This document shows, piece by piece, positions 54,245 to 63,479 of a DNA stretch of 64,000 nt. Source of the DNA: Tannerellaceae bacterium (lineage in GTDB: Bacteria; Bacteroidota; Bacteroidia; Bacteroidales; Tannerellaceae). Location of the stretch: NCBI GenBank assembly GCA_031288615.1, contig JAITRC010000006.1, forward strand, positions 34,745-98,744. The letters are read 5' to 3'. The notes under the pieces are model-generated. The model made no database searches and was not told where the DNA came from. It saw only the letters and a program-made list of their open reading frames with translations. Position numbers and translations under genes: made by a program. The stretch's first letter is position 1. Every line of letters begins with the position of its first letter.

Positions 54245-55834
54245 ATGGCAAGTCGGAAGTATAAGGGTAAAGGCTACTATTACAGTTACGAAAAGAAAAG
54301 ACATCCTTGTTTGGGAAAAACGGTGCTGTTCTTCGGAGGAATTGTATTAGGGATTGCCGTTTTTTTGGCGACTTATCTGACAAGCGAATATTTTTCAACC
54401 GATGCATCCTGTGCCGTATGTCATGTCCATCCACATGTGGAAACAAGTTGGAAACTATCCTCCCATGTAAACAATAGCAGTGGGGTATCCGTGCATTGTA
54501 TTGACTGTCATCTTCCTCCGCGTCACGATACGCAGGCGCATTATGCCGCCAAAATAAAATTTGGTGTAGGGCATGTCTGGAGTTACTTGATGAAAGACAG
54601 TGCCGATTTCGATTGGGAAACAAAAAGGGAACTTGAACACGCCACCGCCTATATTCCCAATGCATCTTGTAAGGATTGTCATCGAAACCTTTTCCCCCAG
54701 GGTATTTCCGGTGACGGAGTGATTGCCCATCTCTACTATGAGGAAAACGAATCGAAACTCAACTTACAGTGTATCAGTTGCCATTTGGATGCCGGACATT
54801 ATGATTCCAATTATACACATGGGAAGATGACAGGTATCTCTTTCCTTTCGGGTGCTTCGCCTGATTCCGAATCCTGTTTCTCCATGCCGGCAGAGGTAAG
54901 TTCTTTTACAGATTTCACGGAACAGATACCGGGAACGAATGTGACTGTACGCATGAAGGCTATACCCGGAGGTGAGTTTCAAATGGGTAGCGCCGAACGG
55001 GAACAGTACCGTCGTGTCGACGAAGGCCCGCAGCGTATCGTCACTGTCAGCCCTTTCTTTTTGGCTGAGATAGAAACGACTTGGGATCAATTCTGGGTCT
55101 TTTATGCCCAAACGATGAGCGAAGGCCGTATCCCTCCCGAAGTCGTTTATGCGGCAAATGCCGATCCGTCGACTGATGCTGTTTCCGGACCTACGCCTCC
55201 TTTCGGGTTGCCTGACCAGGGGTGGGGTGGGGGAGAGCGGCCTGCCATTACGATGACTCATTACGCGGCTAAGACCTTTTGCCAATGGCTCTCCATCAAG
55301 ACAGGAAAGCCTTATCGATTGCCTACCGAAGCCGAATGGGAATATGCCGTACGGGGAGGAACAGAGACGCCCTACTTTTTTGCCGGAACGCCACGATCTT
55401 TTTCTAACCAGGGTTTCTTGAGGAAGTTTATAGATGCCAAGACCGAAGGGATCGCCGACTATGTGATCTACGTAAACAACAGTAAGAACCGTACGCAGGA
55501 GCCGGAAGCTGTTCTTGCAAATCCTTTCGGCTTGAAAAATATGCTGGGAAATGTCCTGGAATATTGCGCCGATAAATACGACCCGCAAGCCTACGCGAAG
55601 ACCCCTGTGGAGGTTTTCAGTCCGCTCGTGACGGAGGGCGAGGAATGGGTTGTACGCGGAGGAAATTATGTCTCTGACGCTTCCGAAGTTCGTGCGGCCG
55701 CACGAAGTCATACCCGCCACGATGAATGGATGAAGACGGATCCCCAGCAACCCAAAAGTATCTGGTGGTACTCGGATGTACGGGGTATTGGCTTCAGGGT
55801 AGCTTGCGACGCCTCTTTCCTTACCTCGAAATGA
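54245..55834 (+). CDS. NrfH/NapC-like tetrahaem cytochrome fused to SUMF1/FGE domain
   Basis: A 529-residue protein. After one membrane anchor (residues ~25-46) come four CXXCH haem sites (56-60, 85-89, 142-146, 176-180), the number expected of a NapC/NrfH quinol dehydrogenase. From about residue 235 it is a SUMF1/formylglycine-generating-enzyme-type domain (PGGEFQMGSAEREQYRRVDEGPQ, YRLPTEAEWEYAVRGG, WVVRGGNYVS, GIGFRVAC). The catalytic copper cysteines of true FGE are not evident, so it may only bind ligand. No NrfA nitrite reductase is nearby. The haem part should be periplasmic. Confidence 0.85.
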   Translation: MASRKYKGKGYYYSYEKKRHPCLGKTVLFFGGIVLGIAVFLATYLTSEYFSTDASCAVCHVHPHVETSWKLSSHVNNSSGVSVHCIDCHLPPRHDTQAHYAAKIKFGVGHVWSYLMKDSADFDWETKRELEHATAYIPNASCKDCHRNLFPQGISGDGVIAHLYYEENESKLNLQCISCHLDAGHYDSNYTHGKMTGISFLSGASPDSESCFSMPAEVSSFTDFTEQIPGTNVTVRMKAIPGGEFQMGSAEREQYRRVDEGPQRIVTVSPFFLAEIETTWDQFWVFYAQTMSEGRIPPEVVYAANADPSTDAVSGPTPPFGLPDQGWGGGERPAITMTHYAAKTFCQWLSIKTGKPYRLPTEAEWEYAVRGGTETPYFFAGTPRSFSNQGFLRKFIDAKTEGIADYVIYVNNSKNRTQEPEAVLANPFGLKNMLGNVLEYCADKYDPQAYAKTPVEVFSPLVTEGEEWVVRGGNYVSDASEVRAAARSHTRHDEWMKTDPQQPKSIWWYSDVRGIGFRVACDASFLTSK

Positions 55835-55846
55835 ATAGGCCTCTAC

Positions 55847-57223
55847 ATGTCTTACGAGGAGACACTTCAGTATCTGTACACTGCCACGCCGGTCTTCGAA
55901 AGAACCGGTATCTCGGCTTACAAGCCGGGCTTGATGACTATGGAAGCGCTCAGTGCCCATTGCGCCCATCCTCATACGACGTACCGCACCATCCATGTAG
56001 CAGGGACTAACGGGAAAGGCTCCGTGTGCCACCTTCTGGCCGCTATCTTGAGTAGCGCAGGATACAGGGTAGGGTTGTATACATCACCTCATTTACTTGA
56101 TTTTCGTGAGCGGATACAGGTAAATGGACAGTACATACCTGAAAGCTACGTCACGGATTTTGTCCATCAACACAAAAGTTTCTTTGAGCCGCTTAACCCT
56201 TCCTTTTTCGAAATCGCAACCGCCTTGGCTTTTACCTATTTCCGAGACGCCAATGTAGAGGTAGCCATCATTGAAACGGGATTGGGAGGCCGGTTGGACA
56301 GTACAAACATTGTCTCTCCCGTTTTGAGTATCATCACTGCCATTGGTCGCGACCATACTGATTTATTGGGAGAAGACTTGCCATCCATTGCCTTTGAAAA
56401 AGCCGGTATTATCAAATCCAAAGTTCCGGTTGTATTGGGTTATGACATTCGGGGAAATGATGAGGTACACCTCGTCCTTCAAAAGCAGGCAAGAATTTGC
56501 AGTGCACCCGTTCACTCCGCTTGGAGCGACGGGCAGATACTTCGTTTTAATACCCACTTTCATACCGCTACCAATCCCGATGGGACGACGTACATCACTT
56601 CTGCCGAATCCCGTTTTGACAGTCGGCTGTACGGACACATACATACCCCACTCGTGGGAAAGGCGCAACGAGCCAACGTCGCAACGGTATTGACAGCTCT
56701 CTCCGTACTTGCTTCTCAAGGTTTTATGTTCACCTTTGACGGTGTTGCTGAGGGTTTTGCCCACGTGGATCGGCTCACCGGATTGAAGGGACGTTGGCAG
56801 CAATTGAGTGCCCGTCCATTGGTGATTTGTGATGGTGGACATAACACGGATGCATGGAAACGTATCAAGGAACAGATAGAAGCTTACAATGAATGTGCGC
56901 ATTTCAGGCGGCTTCACTTCATACTCGGTTTTTCGGCGGATAAAGACTTGGAAGAGATTATTCCCTATCTTCCTCTTCATTACCCCAATGCCGTTTTTTA
57001 TTTTACTAGGGCGTCTACTCCCCGCGCCCTTGATGCCTATACTCTTTTTACTAAAATAAATGCTTATGCGCCTGTGGATGGTAAAGCCTACCTTTCGATT
57101 GACGAAGCCCTTGCCGAAGCCTGCTCGGCGGCTACTGCGGAGGATTTTCTTTTTATCGGCGGTAGTTTTTTCGTTGTCGGCGAAGCCCTTTCCCTCTTCC
57201 CCTGCGGATACGGGAAGGCTTAA
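55847..57223 (+). CDS. folC: folylpolyglutamate/dihydrofolate synthase
   Basis: Adds glutamates to folate. The 458-residue protein has the P-loop HVAGTNGKGSVCHLLAAIL, YTSPHLLDFRERIQVNGQ, TFEIATALAF-like FFEIATALAFTYF, GLGGRLDSTN and the C-domain ICDGGHNTDAWKRI, ending with the conserved strand DFLFIGGSFFVVGEAL. Length is normal. Its last ~150 nt, including that conserved strand, also encode the signal peptide of the porin gene in the +1 frame. Confidence 0.95.
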   Translation: MSYEETLQYLYTATPVFERTGISAYKPGLMTMEALSAHCAHPHTTYRTIHVAGTNGKGSVCHLLAAILSSAGYRVGLYTSPHLLDFRERIQVNGQYIPESYVTDFVHQHKSFFEPLNPSFFEIATALAFTYFRDANVEVAIIETGLGGRLDSTNIVSPVLSIITAIGRDHTDLLGEDLPSIAFEKAGIIKSKVPVVLGYDIRGNDEVHLVLQKQARICSAPVHSAWSDGQILRFNTHFHTATNPDGTTYITSAESRFDSRLYGHIHTPLVGKAQRANVATVLTALSVLASQGFMFTFDGVAEGFAHVDRLTGLKGRWQQLSARPLVICDGGHNTDAWKRIKEQIEAYNECAHFRRLHFILGFSADKDLEEIIPYLPLHYPNAVFYFTRASTPRALDAYTLFTKINAYAPVDGKAYLSIDEALAEACSAATAEDFLFIGGSFFVVGEALSLFPCGYGKA

Positions 57224-58970
57224 CTTTGCCAACCATACGTTTGTAGAGGGGCAAGGAATCGCTATGGGTTACTTGGGGAATATAGGTTCACCGATGCAAA
57301 GCAGGGTCTTTTTTGAAAGGAAGGAAGCACGGGATTTCATTTTCGCCGACCCCCTTGACCGCTATATCACTACCCCCGATGGGGAAAATTTCTTTGATAC
57401 GAAAACACCTTATGCAGACCTGACCTATACTTTCAATGGAGGCGATCAGAAGAAGGAGGAACGTCTGAAGGGATTACTCACCCGAAACTTTGGAAAACGT
57501 ATCAATGTGGGTGGGGAAGTGGACTATATCTACAGCAGGGGGCACTACCCCTCAAATGGAAACAAGGCGGTAAGCTACCGCCTATTCGGTAGCTACATGA
57601 CGGATAGATATGAGGCGCAAGGGTATGTGAGCAATTATTACTTTATCACCGCCGAAAACGGAGGTTTGACGAACGATGCCTACATCACAAACCCTTCCCA
57701 ATTTACCGACGGTCGGCGTACAATAGATTCCAAAGCCTTTCCCGTCCGCTTCTTCGACGTCTTTAATACCGTCAGGGATAAGCAATACTTCCTTTCCCAC
57801 CGTTATCACTTCGGAAGCCGGCAACCGGTTGAGGATACCGTCCGTTTTGTCCCTATCGCAAGCTTGGAACATACTTTTGCATATACCGCCAACCGTCGCC
57901 ACTTTACTTCCTCCTCCCTTGCCGCACTGGACACCTGTTATTCCCAAATAGATGCTTCACCTGATTCAGCCCTTCACGACCGCCCTTCCTCTTCTTACAT
58001 CCACAACACCTTCTCCCTTTCCCTTCGCGAAGGGTTCAGGGATTGGGTAAAGTTCGGGCTTGCCGCCTTTGTCCGTTTCGAACAAAGGCGTTTCTCTTCC
58101 TTAACAAATGAGTTAACAAAAACGAATTTCAAAGAGTTCTCCACTTATATGGGAGGGGAATGGTCTAAGCGTCGCGGCCGGTTTCTCACCTACAATGCAC
58201 GCGGCGAGATATGTCTTCTTGGCGATGATTTAGGAGAGTTTCGCCTCACCGGCAATATCCGCACACGCTTCCCTTTGGGAGGTGAGGACGCCTCTCTTTC
58301 GGCGGATGTGGCTATCAAAAATCTGACTCCTGCTTTTTTTCTACGCCGATACCACTCCCGTTATTTCGTCTGGAACAATGACTTCCGTAACGAACAACAG
58401 GTTTATGCAACCGGAACGATCCTGCTTGCCGCCACGAAGACCCGCTTGACGGCCGGCATCCACAATGTCCGTAATTACCTCTTTACCGACTTTTCAGGGC
58501 CTGCTCAATTCACCGGTAATATCCAAGTCCTCTGCGCCCGTCTTGCACAATCTTTCCGTATCGGGGTTTTCGGGTGGGACAATGAAGTAGTTGTACAACG
58601 TTCCTCTGAGGATGTACTTCCTCTCCCTTTACTCTGTCTCTATTCCAATGCCTATGTAGATGTTAAACCTGTTCCTGTTCTTTCCCTGCAACTCGGTTTC
58701 GATGTGCACTATTTCACCGCATACGATGCTCCTTACTACGAACCGGCCACCATGCTCTTTCACCTTCAGTCCCCTGACAAAAAGGTTGCCGTCGGTAATT
58801 TCCCCCTACTCAATGCCTACGCCAATTTCCACCTTAAACAAACACGCTTCTTTGTCTCTACGTACAACCTCGCCTCCCTCTTCCTTACCCCTAATTATTT
58901 CTCCCTCCCCCACTACCCGCTCAATCCCTTTCTCCTTAAATTCGGTATATCTGTCCATTTCAACGATTAG
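57060..58970 (+). CDS. putative outer-membrane porin with signal peptide inside folC
   Basis: A 636-residue beta-barrel protein of the putative-porin type common in Bacteroidota. In-frame ATGs are at 57060, 57066 and 57078; all lie within folC. The signal peptide (RRLLRR then IFFLSAVVFSLSA, cleavage near KPFPSSPA) is encoded at about 57126-57205 in the +1 frame of folC. The rest is aromatic-rich strands (YADLTYTFNGGDQ, INVGGEVDYIYSRGHYP, RYEAQGYVSNYYF) and ends FGISVHFND. The gene cannot begin after the folC stop without losing the export signal. I prefer 57060 or 57078 as start. Confidence 0.82.
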   Translation: MLMRLWMVKPTFRLTKPLPKPARRLLRRIFFLSAVVFSLSAKPFPSSPADTGRLNFANHTFVEGQGIAMGYLGNIGSPMQSRVFFERKEARDFIFADPLDRYITTPDGENFFDTKTPYADLTYTFNGGDQKKEERLKGLLTRNFGKRINVGGEVDYIYSRGHYPSNGNKAVSYRLFGSYMTDRYEAQGYVSNYYFITAENGGLTNDAYITNPSQFTDGRRTIDSKAFPVRFFDVFNTVRDKQYFLSHRYHFGSRQPVEDTVRFVPIASLEHTFAYTANRRHFTSSSLAALDTCYSQIDASPDSALHDRPSSSYIHNTFSLSLREGFRDWVKFGLAAFVRFEQRRFSSLTNELTKTNFKEFSTYMGGEWSKRRGRFLTYNARGEICLLGDDLGEFRLTGNIRTRFPLGGEDASLSADVAIKNLTPAFFLRRYHSRYFVWNNDFRNEQQVYATGTILLAATKTRLTAGIHNVRNYLFTDFSGPAQFTGNIQVLCARLAQSFRIGVFGWDNEVVVQRSSEDVLPLPLLCLYSNAYVDVKPVPVLSLQLGFDVHYFTAYDAPYYEPATMLFHLQSPDKKVAVGNFPLLNAYANFHLKQTRFFVSTYNLASLFLTPNYFSLPHYPLNPFLLKFGISVHFND

Positions 58971-59024
58971 TTTACGGCGGAAAAACAGTAACATTGTAAC
59001 CTGAACAAGGATAGGGACGAATAG

Positions 59025-61931
59025 ATGGAATTAGTTTTTGCTACGAATAATAAGCACAAGCTGGAGGAAGTGAAGAAGATGCTTCCCGGAGTGACCTTGA
59101 AGGGACTGGGTGACATTGGATGTAAGGAAGAAATAAATGAATCTGCGCCCACTTTGGAAGGGAATGCCCTTTTGAAAGCAGAGTACGTGCGTGCGCATTA
59201 CGGAAGGGATTGTTTCGCGGATGATACCGGGCTGGAAGTCGAGGCATTGGGGAACAAGCCGGGAGTACATTCGGCGCGATATTCTACCGAAGGTACGGAC
59301 GAGGCTAATGTCACCAAGTTATTGGATGCCCTTGCGGGAGTAGATAATCGCAAAGCTCGGTTTCGGACTGTGATAGCACTTATACTAAAGGAGAGGAAGT
59401 ATTTTTTTGAAGGTATCGTCGAAGGAATTATTACCGACGGCCGCCGTGGGGAGAGCGGCTTCGGATATGATCCGGTGTTCATTCCCGAAGGATTCGACCG
59501 GACTTTCGCCGAGTTGGGTGTAGCTATTAAAAATACGGTCAGCCATCGCTGGCGTGCAGTGCATCGGATGTCTGATTTCCTGACAACCCTTTGCTGTGTG
59601 GGCTTCTTTCTTTGCATTTCTTTCCCTACGGGAGCACAAGGTGTAGATTCGTGGGGGGCTTGGCAGTCTTATCCTTCCTACCATTCGGCATGTATGGTGG
59701 AAGAGACGTCGGATGAGGTGTTCGTTCTGGGAGGATTTGATCGTCATCCGGTTTCGGGCGATTTGATTCGCCCTTCGGGCGCATTGTATGCCTACGGGAA
59801 AAAAGATCAAAGTATTACCCTTTACACTAAGGAGAACGGACTGAGCGATACATACATCAGCCGTATAGGCTATAGCCATAACCTTCGTATACTTCTCCTC
59901 CTCTACACTAACGGAAATATAGACCTCCTTACCAAAGAGGGTTTGTACAATATCCCCCATCTCTTAAATAACCAGGTGATACGGGATAAAAGTGTCAATG
60001 GCTTGTTTTTCGATGGTGACTATGTCTACTTGGCCGCTAATTTCGGCGTCATGGTCATCAACCTTCGTAAGCGAGAGATTACGGATACTTACCGCATAGG
60101 CGTCACCCGATCGGTGTTTCTTCGTGACGGTGAACTAATTGCCACCACAGATTCCGGCGTCTTTGTCGGTAAACAGGGAGATAATTTGCTGGACAAAGCC
60201 AATTGGTGCAAACTCCTAATAGATGTGGACGAAAAGCCACAAAAGGTTCTGGGGTTGGGGGAACAGCTTATAGTCCTCGCGGAGGACGGTATGCTGTATT
60301 GCGACAAGGATGGAGAGTGGCAGATGATGATGGAAGGGGTGTGGGATATATACCTTAAGAACGGAAAGCTGATAGTTCGCCGCTGGAGTGATATAATCGT
60401 ATACACGGCTACGGATATTAGTCAGTGGTTCTATCTCATTGCCGCGTATGACCTTGCTTTCATCGCTGAGGATATGTATTGGATAGCGACCGGCGAAGAG
60501 GGGTTAATGGCTGTTAAAGTTGCAGACAATAAATATGAAACATGGGTCTCCGGAATTAAGATCAATGGCCCTAAACGCGACCATGCGGCCTTCATGACTT
60601 TTCATAAAGATAAGCTGTTGGTGACGGGAGACGGTGCAGGCACCTTCCGATCATTTCGTGATGCCACGTTTATGACCTACGACGGGAGGGACTGGTATAA
60701 TTTCGACGAAAAGGCTACTTCCGAACAGGCCGGACATCCTTTCGCCGAAGCAACAGGCGTGGCTGCAGACCCGAATGACGAGAACCATTACTTTGTCGGT
60801 ACATGGGGGGATGGTGTCTTTGAGTTCCTCAATGGTGAGTGTGTTCAACGATATGATTATACAAATTCTACGTTGGAGTCTTTTGTTCCTGAACCGGATC
60901 CTCAAAGGCATCGGTATGTCCGGGTTGACGGACTGGCTTTTGACCAGAACGGCAATCTTTGGGTGACAAACAGTGATGGAGATTTACACGACATCAAGGT
61001 AAGGAAACCAAATGGAGAGTGGCTTACACTTTCTTACGACGTGCTTCCGGGGAGTGTGATTATGGATAAGATACTCCTCACGCGCAAAAATCACAAGTGG
61101 ATTAATATTCCCGGAAGGACAAGCGCGGGTATCCTTGCTGTGGACGACCGTGGGACGATTGACGATCCGTCGGACGATGTGGCTAACTTTTTCTCCTCTT
61201 TCCGTTCCACACCTACTTCCGGAGGGCAGACGGTTACCGCTCCTTCTGCCTACTATTGCATGGCTGAAGACCTGAACGGTCAGATTTGGCTCGGCACGAG
61301 TCTCGGCCCGCTTATTTGCCCGACACCTTCTTATGCCATAGACGACCCTTCCCGCATGTATGCCAACCGTATTGTGCGGACGGATGAAGCAGGGTACCTC
61401 GCCTACTTCCTTGATGGGGAGAATGTTCGTGCTATTGCGGTGGATGGAGGGAATCGTAAGTGGTTAGGCACTCAAAATTCCGGCTTGATACTTGTTTCCG
61501 AAGATGGACAGGAAACAATTGCGCATTTTACTACCGCAAATTCTCCCCTTCCTTCCAACTTTGTCCAAAGTATCGCCATCCATCCTGAGACGGGCGAAGT
61601 TTTTGTTGGTACCGACAAAGGGATTGTTTCTTATACAAGTGGTGTCACACGCGGGCGGCCTGACTATAGTGAAGTCACCGCTTTCCCCAATCCTGTCCGT
61701 CCCAATTATCAAGGCTATGTCACGGTGACAAACCTTGTACAGGATTCATACGTTCGCATCACCGACCTGAATGGGCATCCGGTGGCAGAAGGTAAGTCTG
61801 TGGGCGGGCAGTTCTTCTGGAATGTTACCCGTCCATCGGGAGAACCCGTTGCTACGGGTATCTATCTCGTCTTCGCTGCGACAGAGGATGCCGCTCAGAG
61901 TGTTGTCACCAAGATTATGGTCATTCGTTAG
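59025..61931 (+). CDS. rdgB-porZ: RdgB dITP/XTP pyrophosphatase fused to PorZ-like T9SS protein
   Basis: One 968-codon frame. Residues 1-~190 are a complete RdgB/HAM1 pyrophosphatase that clears dITP and [57 protein letters not shown] and the C-terminal [10 protein letters not shown]. With no stop, the chain enters a signal peptide ([24 protein letters not shown]) whose ATG is at 59568 (residue 182), then ~770 residues of beta-propeller and a CTD ([12 protein letters not shown]...[12 protein letters not shown]...IMVIR), matching PorZ in order and length. PorZ is a surface component of the T9SS attachment complex. Internal start at 59568 or cleavage after GAQ would both release PorZ. Confidence 0.85.
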   Translation: MELVFATNNKHKLEEVKKMLPGVTLKGLGDIGCKEEINESAPTLEGNALLKAEYVRAHYGRDCFADDTGLEVEALGNKPGVHSARYSTEGTDEANVTKLLDALAGVDNRKARFRTVIALILKERKYFFEGIVEGIITDGRRGESGFGYDPVFIPEGFDRTFAELGVAIKNTVSHRWRAVHRMSDFLTTLCCVGFFLCISFPTGAQGVDSWGAWQSYPSYHSACMVEETSDEVFVLGGFDRHPVSGDLIRPSGALYAYGKKDQSITLYTKENGLSDTYISRIGYSHNLRILLLLYTNGNIDLLTKEGLYNIPHLLNNQVIRDKSVNGLFFDGDYVYLAANFGVMVINLRKREITDTYRIGVTRSVFLRDGELIATTDSGVFVGKQGDNLLDKANWCKLLIDVDEKPQKVLGLGEQLIVLAEDGMLYCDKDGEWQMMMEGVWDIYLKNGKLIVRRWSDIIVYTATDISQWFYLIAAYDLAFIAEDMYWIATGEEGLMAVKVADNKYETWVSGIKINGPKRDHAAFMTFHKDKLLVTGDGAGTFRSFRDATFMTYDGRDWYNFDEKATSEQAGHPFAEATGVAADPNDENHYFVGTWGDGVFEFLNGECVQRYDYTNSTLESFVPEPDPQRHRYVRVDGLAFDQNGNLWVTNSDGDLHDIKVRKPNGEWLTLSYDVLPGSVIMDKILLTRKNHKWINIPGRTSAGILAVDDRGTIDDPSDDVANFFSSFRSTPTSGGQTVTAPSAYYCMAEDLNGQIWLGTSLGPLICPTPSYAIDDPSRMYANRIVRTDEAGYLAYFLDGENVRAIAVDGGNRKWLGTQNSGLILVSEDGQETIAHFTTANSPLPSNFVQSIAIHPETGEVFVGTDKGIVSYTSGVTRGRPDYSEVTAFPNPVRPNYQGYVTVTNLVQDSYVRITDLNGHPVAEGKSVGGQFFWNVTRPSGEPVATGIYLVFAATEDAAQSVVTKIMVIR
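59568..59639 (+). other. internal signal peptide and candidate ATG restart (PorZ half)
   Basis: From the ATG at 59568 the codons give a standard signal peptide: M-S-D-F-L-T-T, hydrophobic [12 protein letters not shown], and a PTGAQ cleavage region ending at 59639. The same codons form the last helix of RdgB (AVHRMSDFL). A start here gives a 787-residue PorZ, close to the usual size. Confidence 0.7.
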
Positions 61932-61943
61932 GGAGATACATGT

Positions 61944-63476
61944 ATGCAGATACACGAAAACTATTCGCTACGGCGGCATAATACTTTCGGTATCGACGTC
62001 TTCACACGGTGGTTTGTAGAGTATGGTGATGTAAAGGAACTTGACCGCTTGCTACGGGATGAGTATTTCAGAGAATGCGAGTCTGTCCACATAGGGAGGG
62101 GAAGTAATCTCCTTTTCCTGAAGGATTATGAGGGTATCGTCCTGCACTCGGGAATAGGGGGTATAGAAATACGTGAGGAGGGGGATGAGGTCTTTTTGCG
62201 TGTGGGGGCGGGGGTGGTGTGGGACGATGTGGTAGCTTTTGTCCTTGAACGAGGCTGGGGCGGGGGGCCTGAGAACCTTTCACTTATTCCCGGTGAAGTC
62301 GGAGCGGCGGCGGTACAGAATATCGGAGCTTATGGGGTGGAGGTGAAGGATTTTATTCACGGCGTCGAAGCGATAGACAGGTATACGGGTCGCGGCTATA
62401 CGTTTGCGGCGTCTGATTGTCACTATGAGTACAGGTATAGCCGTTTCAAAGAAGAAGGCTCACCGTTTATCATCACTTACGTGGTTTTTCGTTTTGCCCG
62501 CAAGCCAGGTTCTTGTGTGACAAATTATGGGCGGCTGTGCGACGATCTACCGGATTGTCCTACCCCGTTTGACGTGCGTGAGGCGGTGATCCGTCTTCGT
62601 CGGTCGAAAATCCCTGATCCTGATGAGTTGGGCAATGCCGGTAGTTTCTTCATGAATCCTGTGGTTTCCGAGGAGCGGTTTGCGGAGATGAGGTCTTGTT
62701 TTCCGGACATTCCTTACTACCCCTCAGGGAGACAATACAAGATTCCGGCCGGATGGCTGATAGAGCAATGTGGTTTCAAGGGGTTCCGTCAGGGTGATGC
62801 GGGGGTGTGTGAACGGCAGGCTTTAGTACTTGTCAATCACGGGCAGGCTACGGGTGTCGACATTGCCGACCTGGCTGAACGGATTGTTGATGAGGTACAA
62901 ACCTGTTTCGGTATCCGGCTTATTCCGGAGGTAAAGTATGTTCAGGCAATGGCCTCTCCCTTTGTTCCCAAGTGCCTTTCCGATGAGGCCGATCTTCGGA
63001 CATTCTCTTTCCGGCTCATGATAAGGCGTTCGACGATACCGTTGCGGTTGCATGAACAATTTCGAATCACGTTACAGGATGGAATATTGACGGTTCTTTG
63101 CCCTCCCGATACCTGTTTCGAGAGACAGGAAATCCAGTGGCAACTACAGACGATCCTTGTCAATGTCCTTCGGAGCGAGGCGAAACGACTTCTCCCCGAA
63201 CGTTTGGCTGGGCTTGCCGAACGGTACGGGTTTGTGTATAAGGGCGTCAAGGTGAATAGTGCACGGACGAGGTGGGGCAGCTGTTCGGGTAAAAAGATGA
63301 TCAATCTGTCCTGCTTCCTGCTGCTGCTTCCTGAGCATCTGATAGATTACGTCCTGCTACATGAGCTGTGCCATACCCGGGAGATGAATCACGGCACCGA
63401 TTTCTGGAAGTTGCTCAATAAGGCGACGAACGGCACTGCCCACCAGCTTCGCTACGAACTGAGGTCGAACGTTTAA
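61944..63476 (+). CDS. murB: MurB fused to YgjP-like metallopeptidase
   Basis: One 510-codon frame. Residues 1-~331 are a full UDP-N-acetylenolpyruvoylglucosamine reductase (peptidoglycan precursor synthesis): RRHNTFGID, GRGSNLLFL, SLIPGEVGAAAVQNIGAYGVEV, GNAGSFFMNPVVS and the usual last strand IRLIPEV. The chain then continues into a YgjP/DUF45-type zinc peptidase: RTRWGSCSGKKMINLS and HELCHTREMNHGTDFW (His473, Glu474, His477, His483). An in-frame ATG at 62949 would give the peptidase alone (175 residues), shorter than the usual ~230. Both parts are cytoplasmic, so this fusion has no topology conflict. Confidence 0.88.
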   Translation: MQIHENYSLRRHNTFGIDVFTRWFVEYGDVKELDRLLRDEYFRECESVHIGRGSNLLFLKDYEGIVLHSGIGGIEIREEGDEVFLRVGAGVVWDDVVAFVLERGWGGGPENLSLIPGEVGAAAVQNIGAYGVEVKDFIHGVEAIDRYTGRGYTFAASDCHYEYRYSRFKEEGSPFIITYVVFRFARKPGSCVTNYGRLCDDLPDCPTPFDVREAVIRLRRSKIPDPDELGNAGSFFMNPVVSEERFAEMRSCFPDIPYYPSGRQYKIPAGWLIEQCGFKGFRQGDAGVCERQALVLVNHGQATGVDIADLAERIVDEVQTCFGIRLIPEVKYVQAMASPFVPKCLSDEADLRTFSFRLMIRRSTIPLRLHEQFRITLQDGILTVLCPPDTCFERQEIQWQLQTILVNVLRSEAKRLLPERLAGLAERYGFVYKGVKVNSARTRWGSCSGKKMINLSCFLLLLPEHLIDYVLLHELCHTREMNHGTDFWKLLNKATNGTAHQLRYELRSNV

Positions 63477-63479
63477 AGA

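Noticed and set aside
20243..61931. Stop-codon reassignment as the cause of the fused frames
   Set aside because: No stop codon of any kind is present in frame at the junctions, and TAA, TAG and TGA all end other conserved proteins at the expected place.
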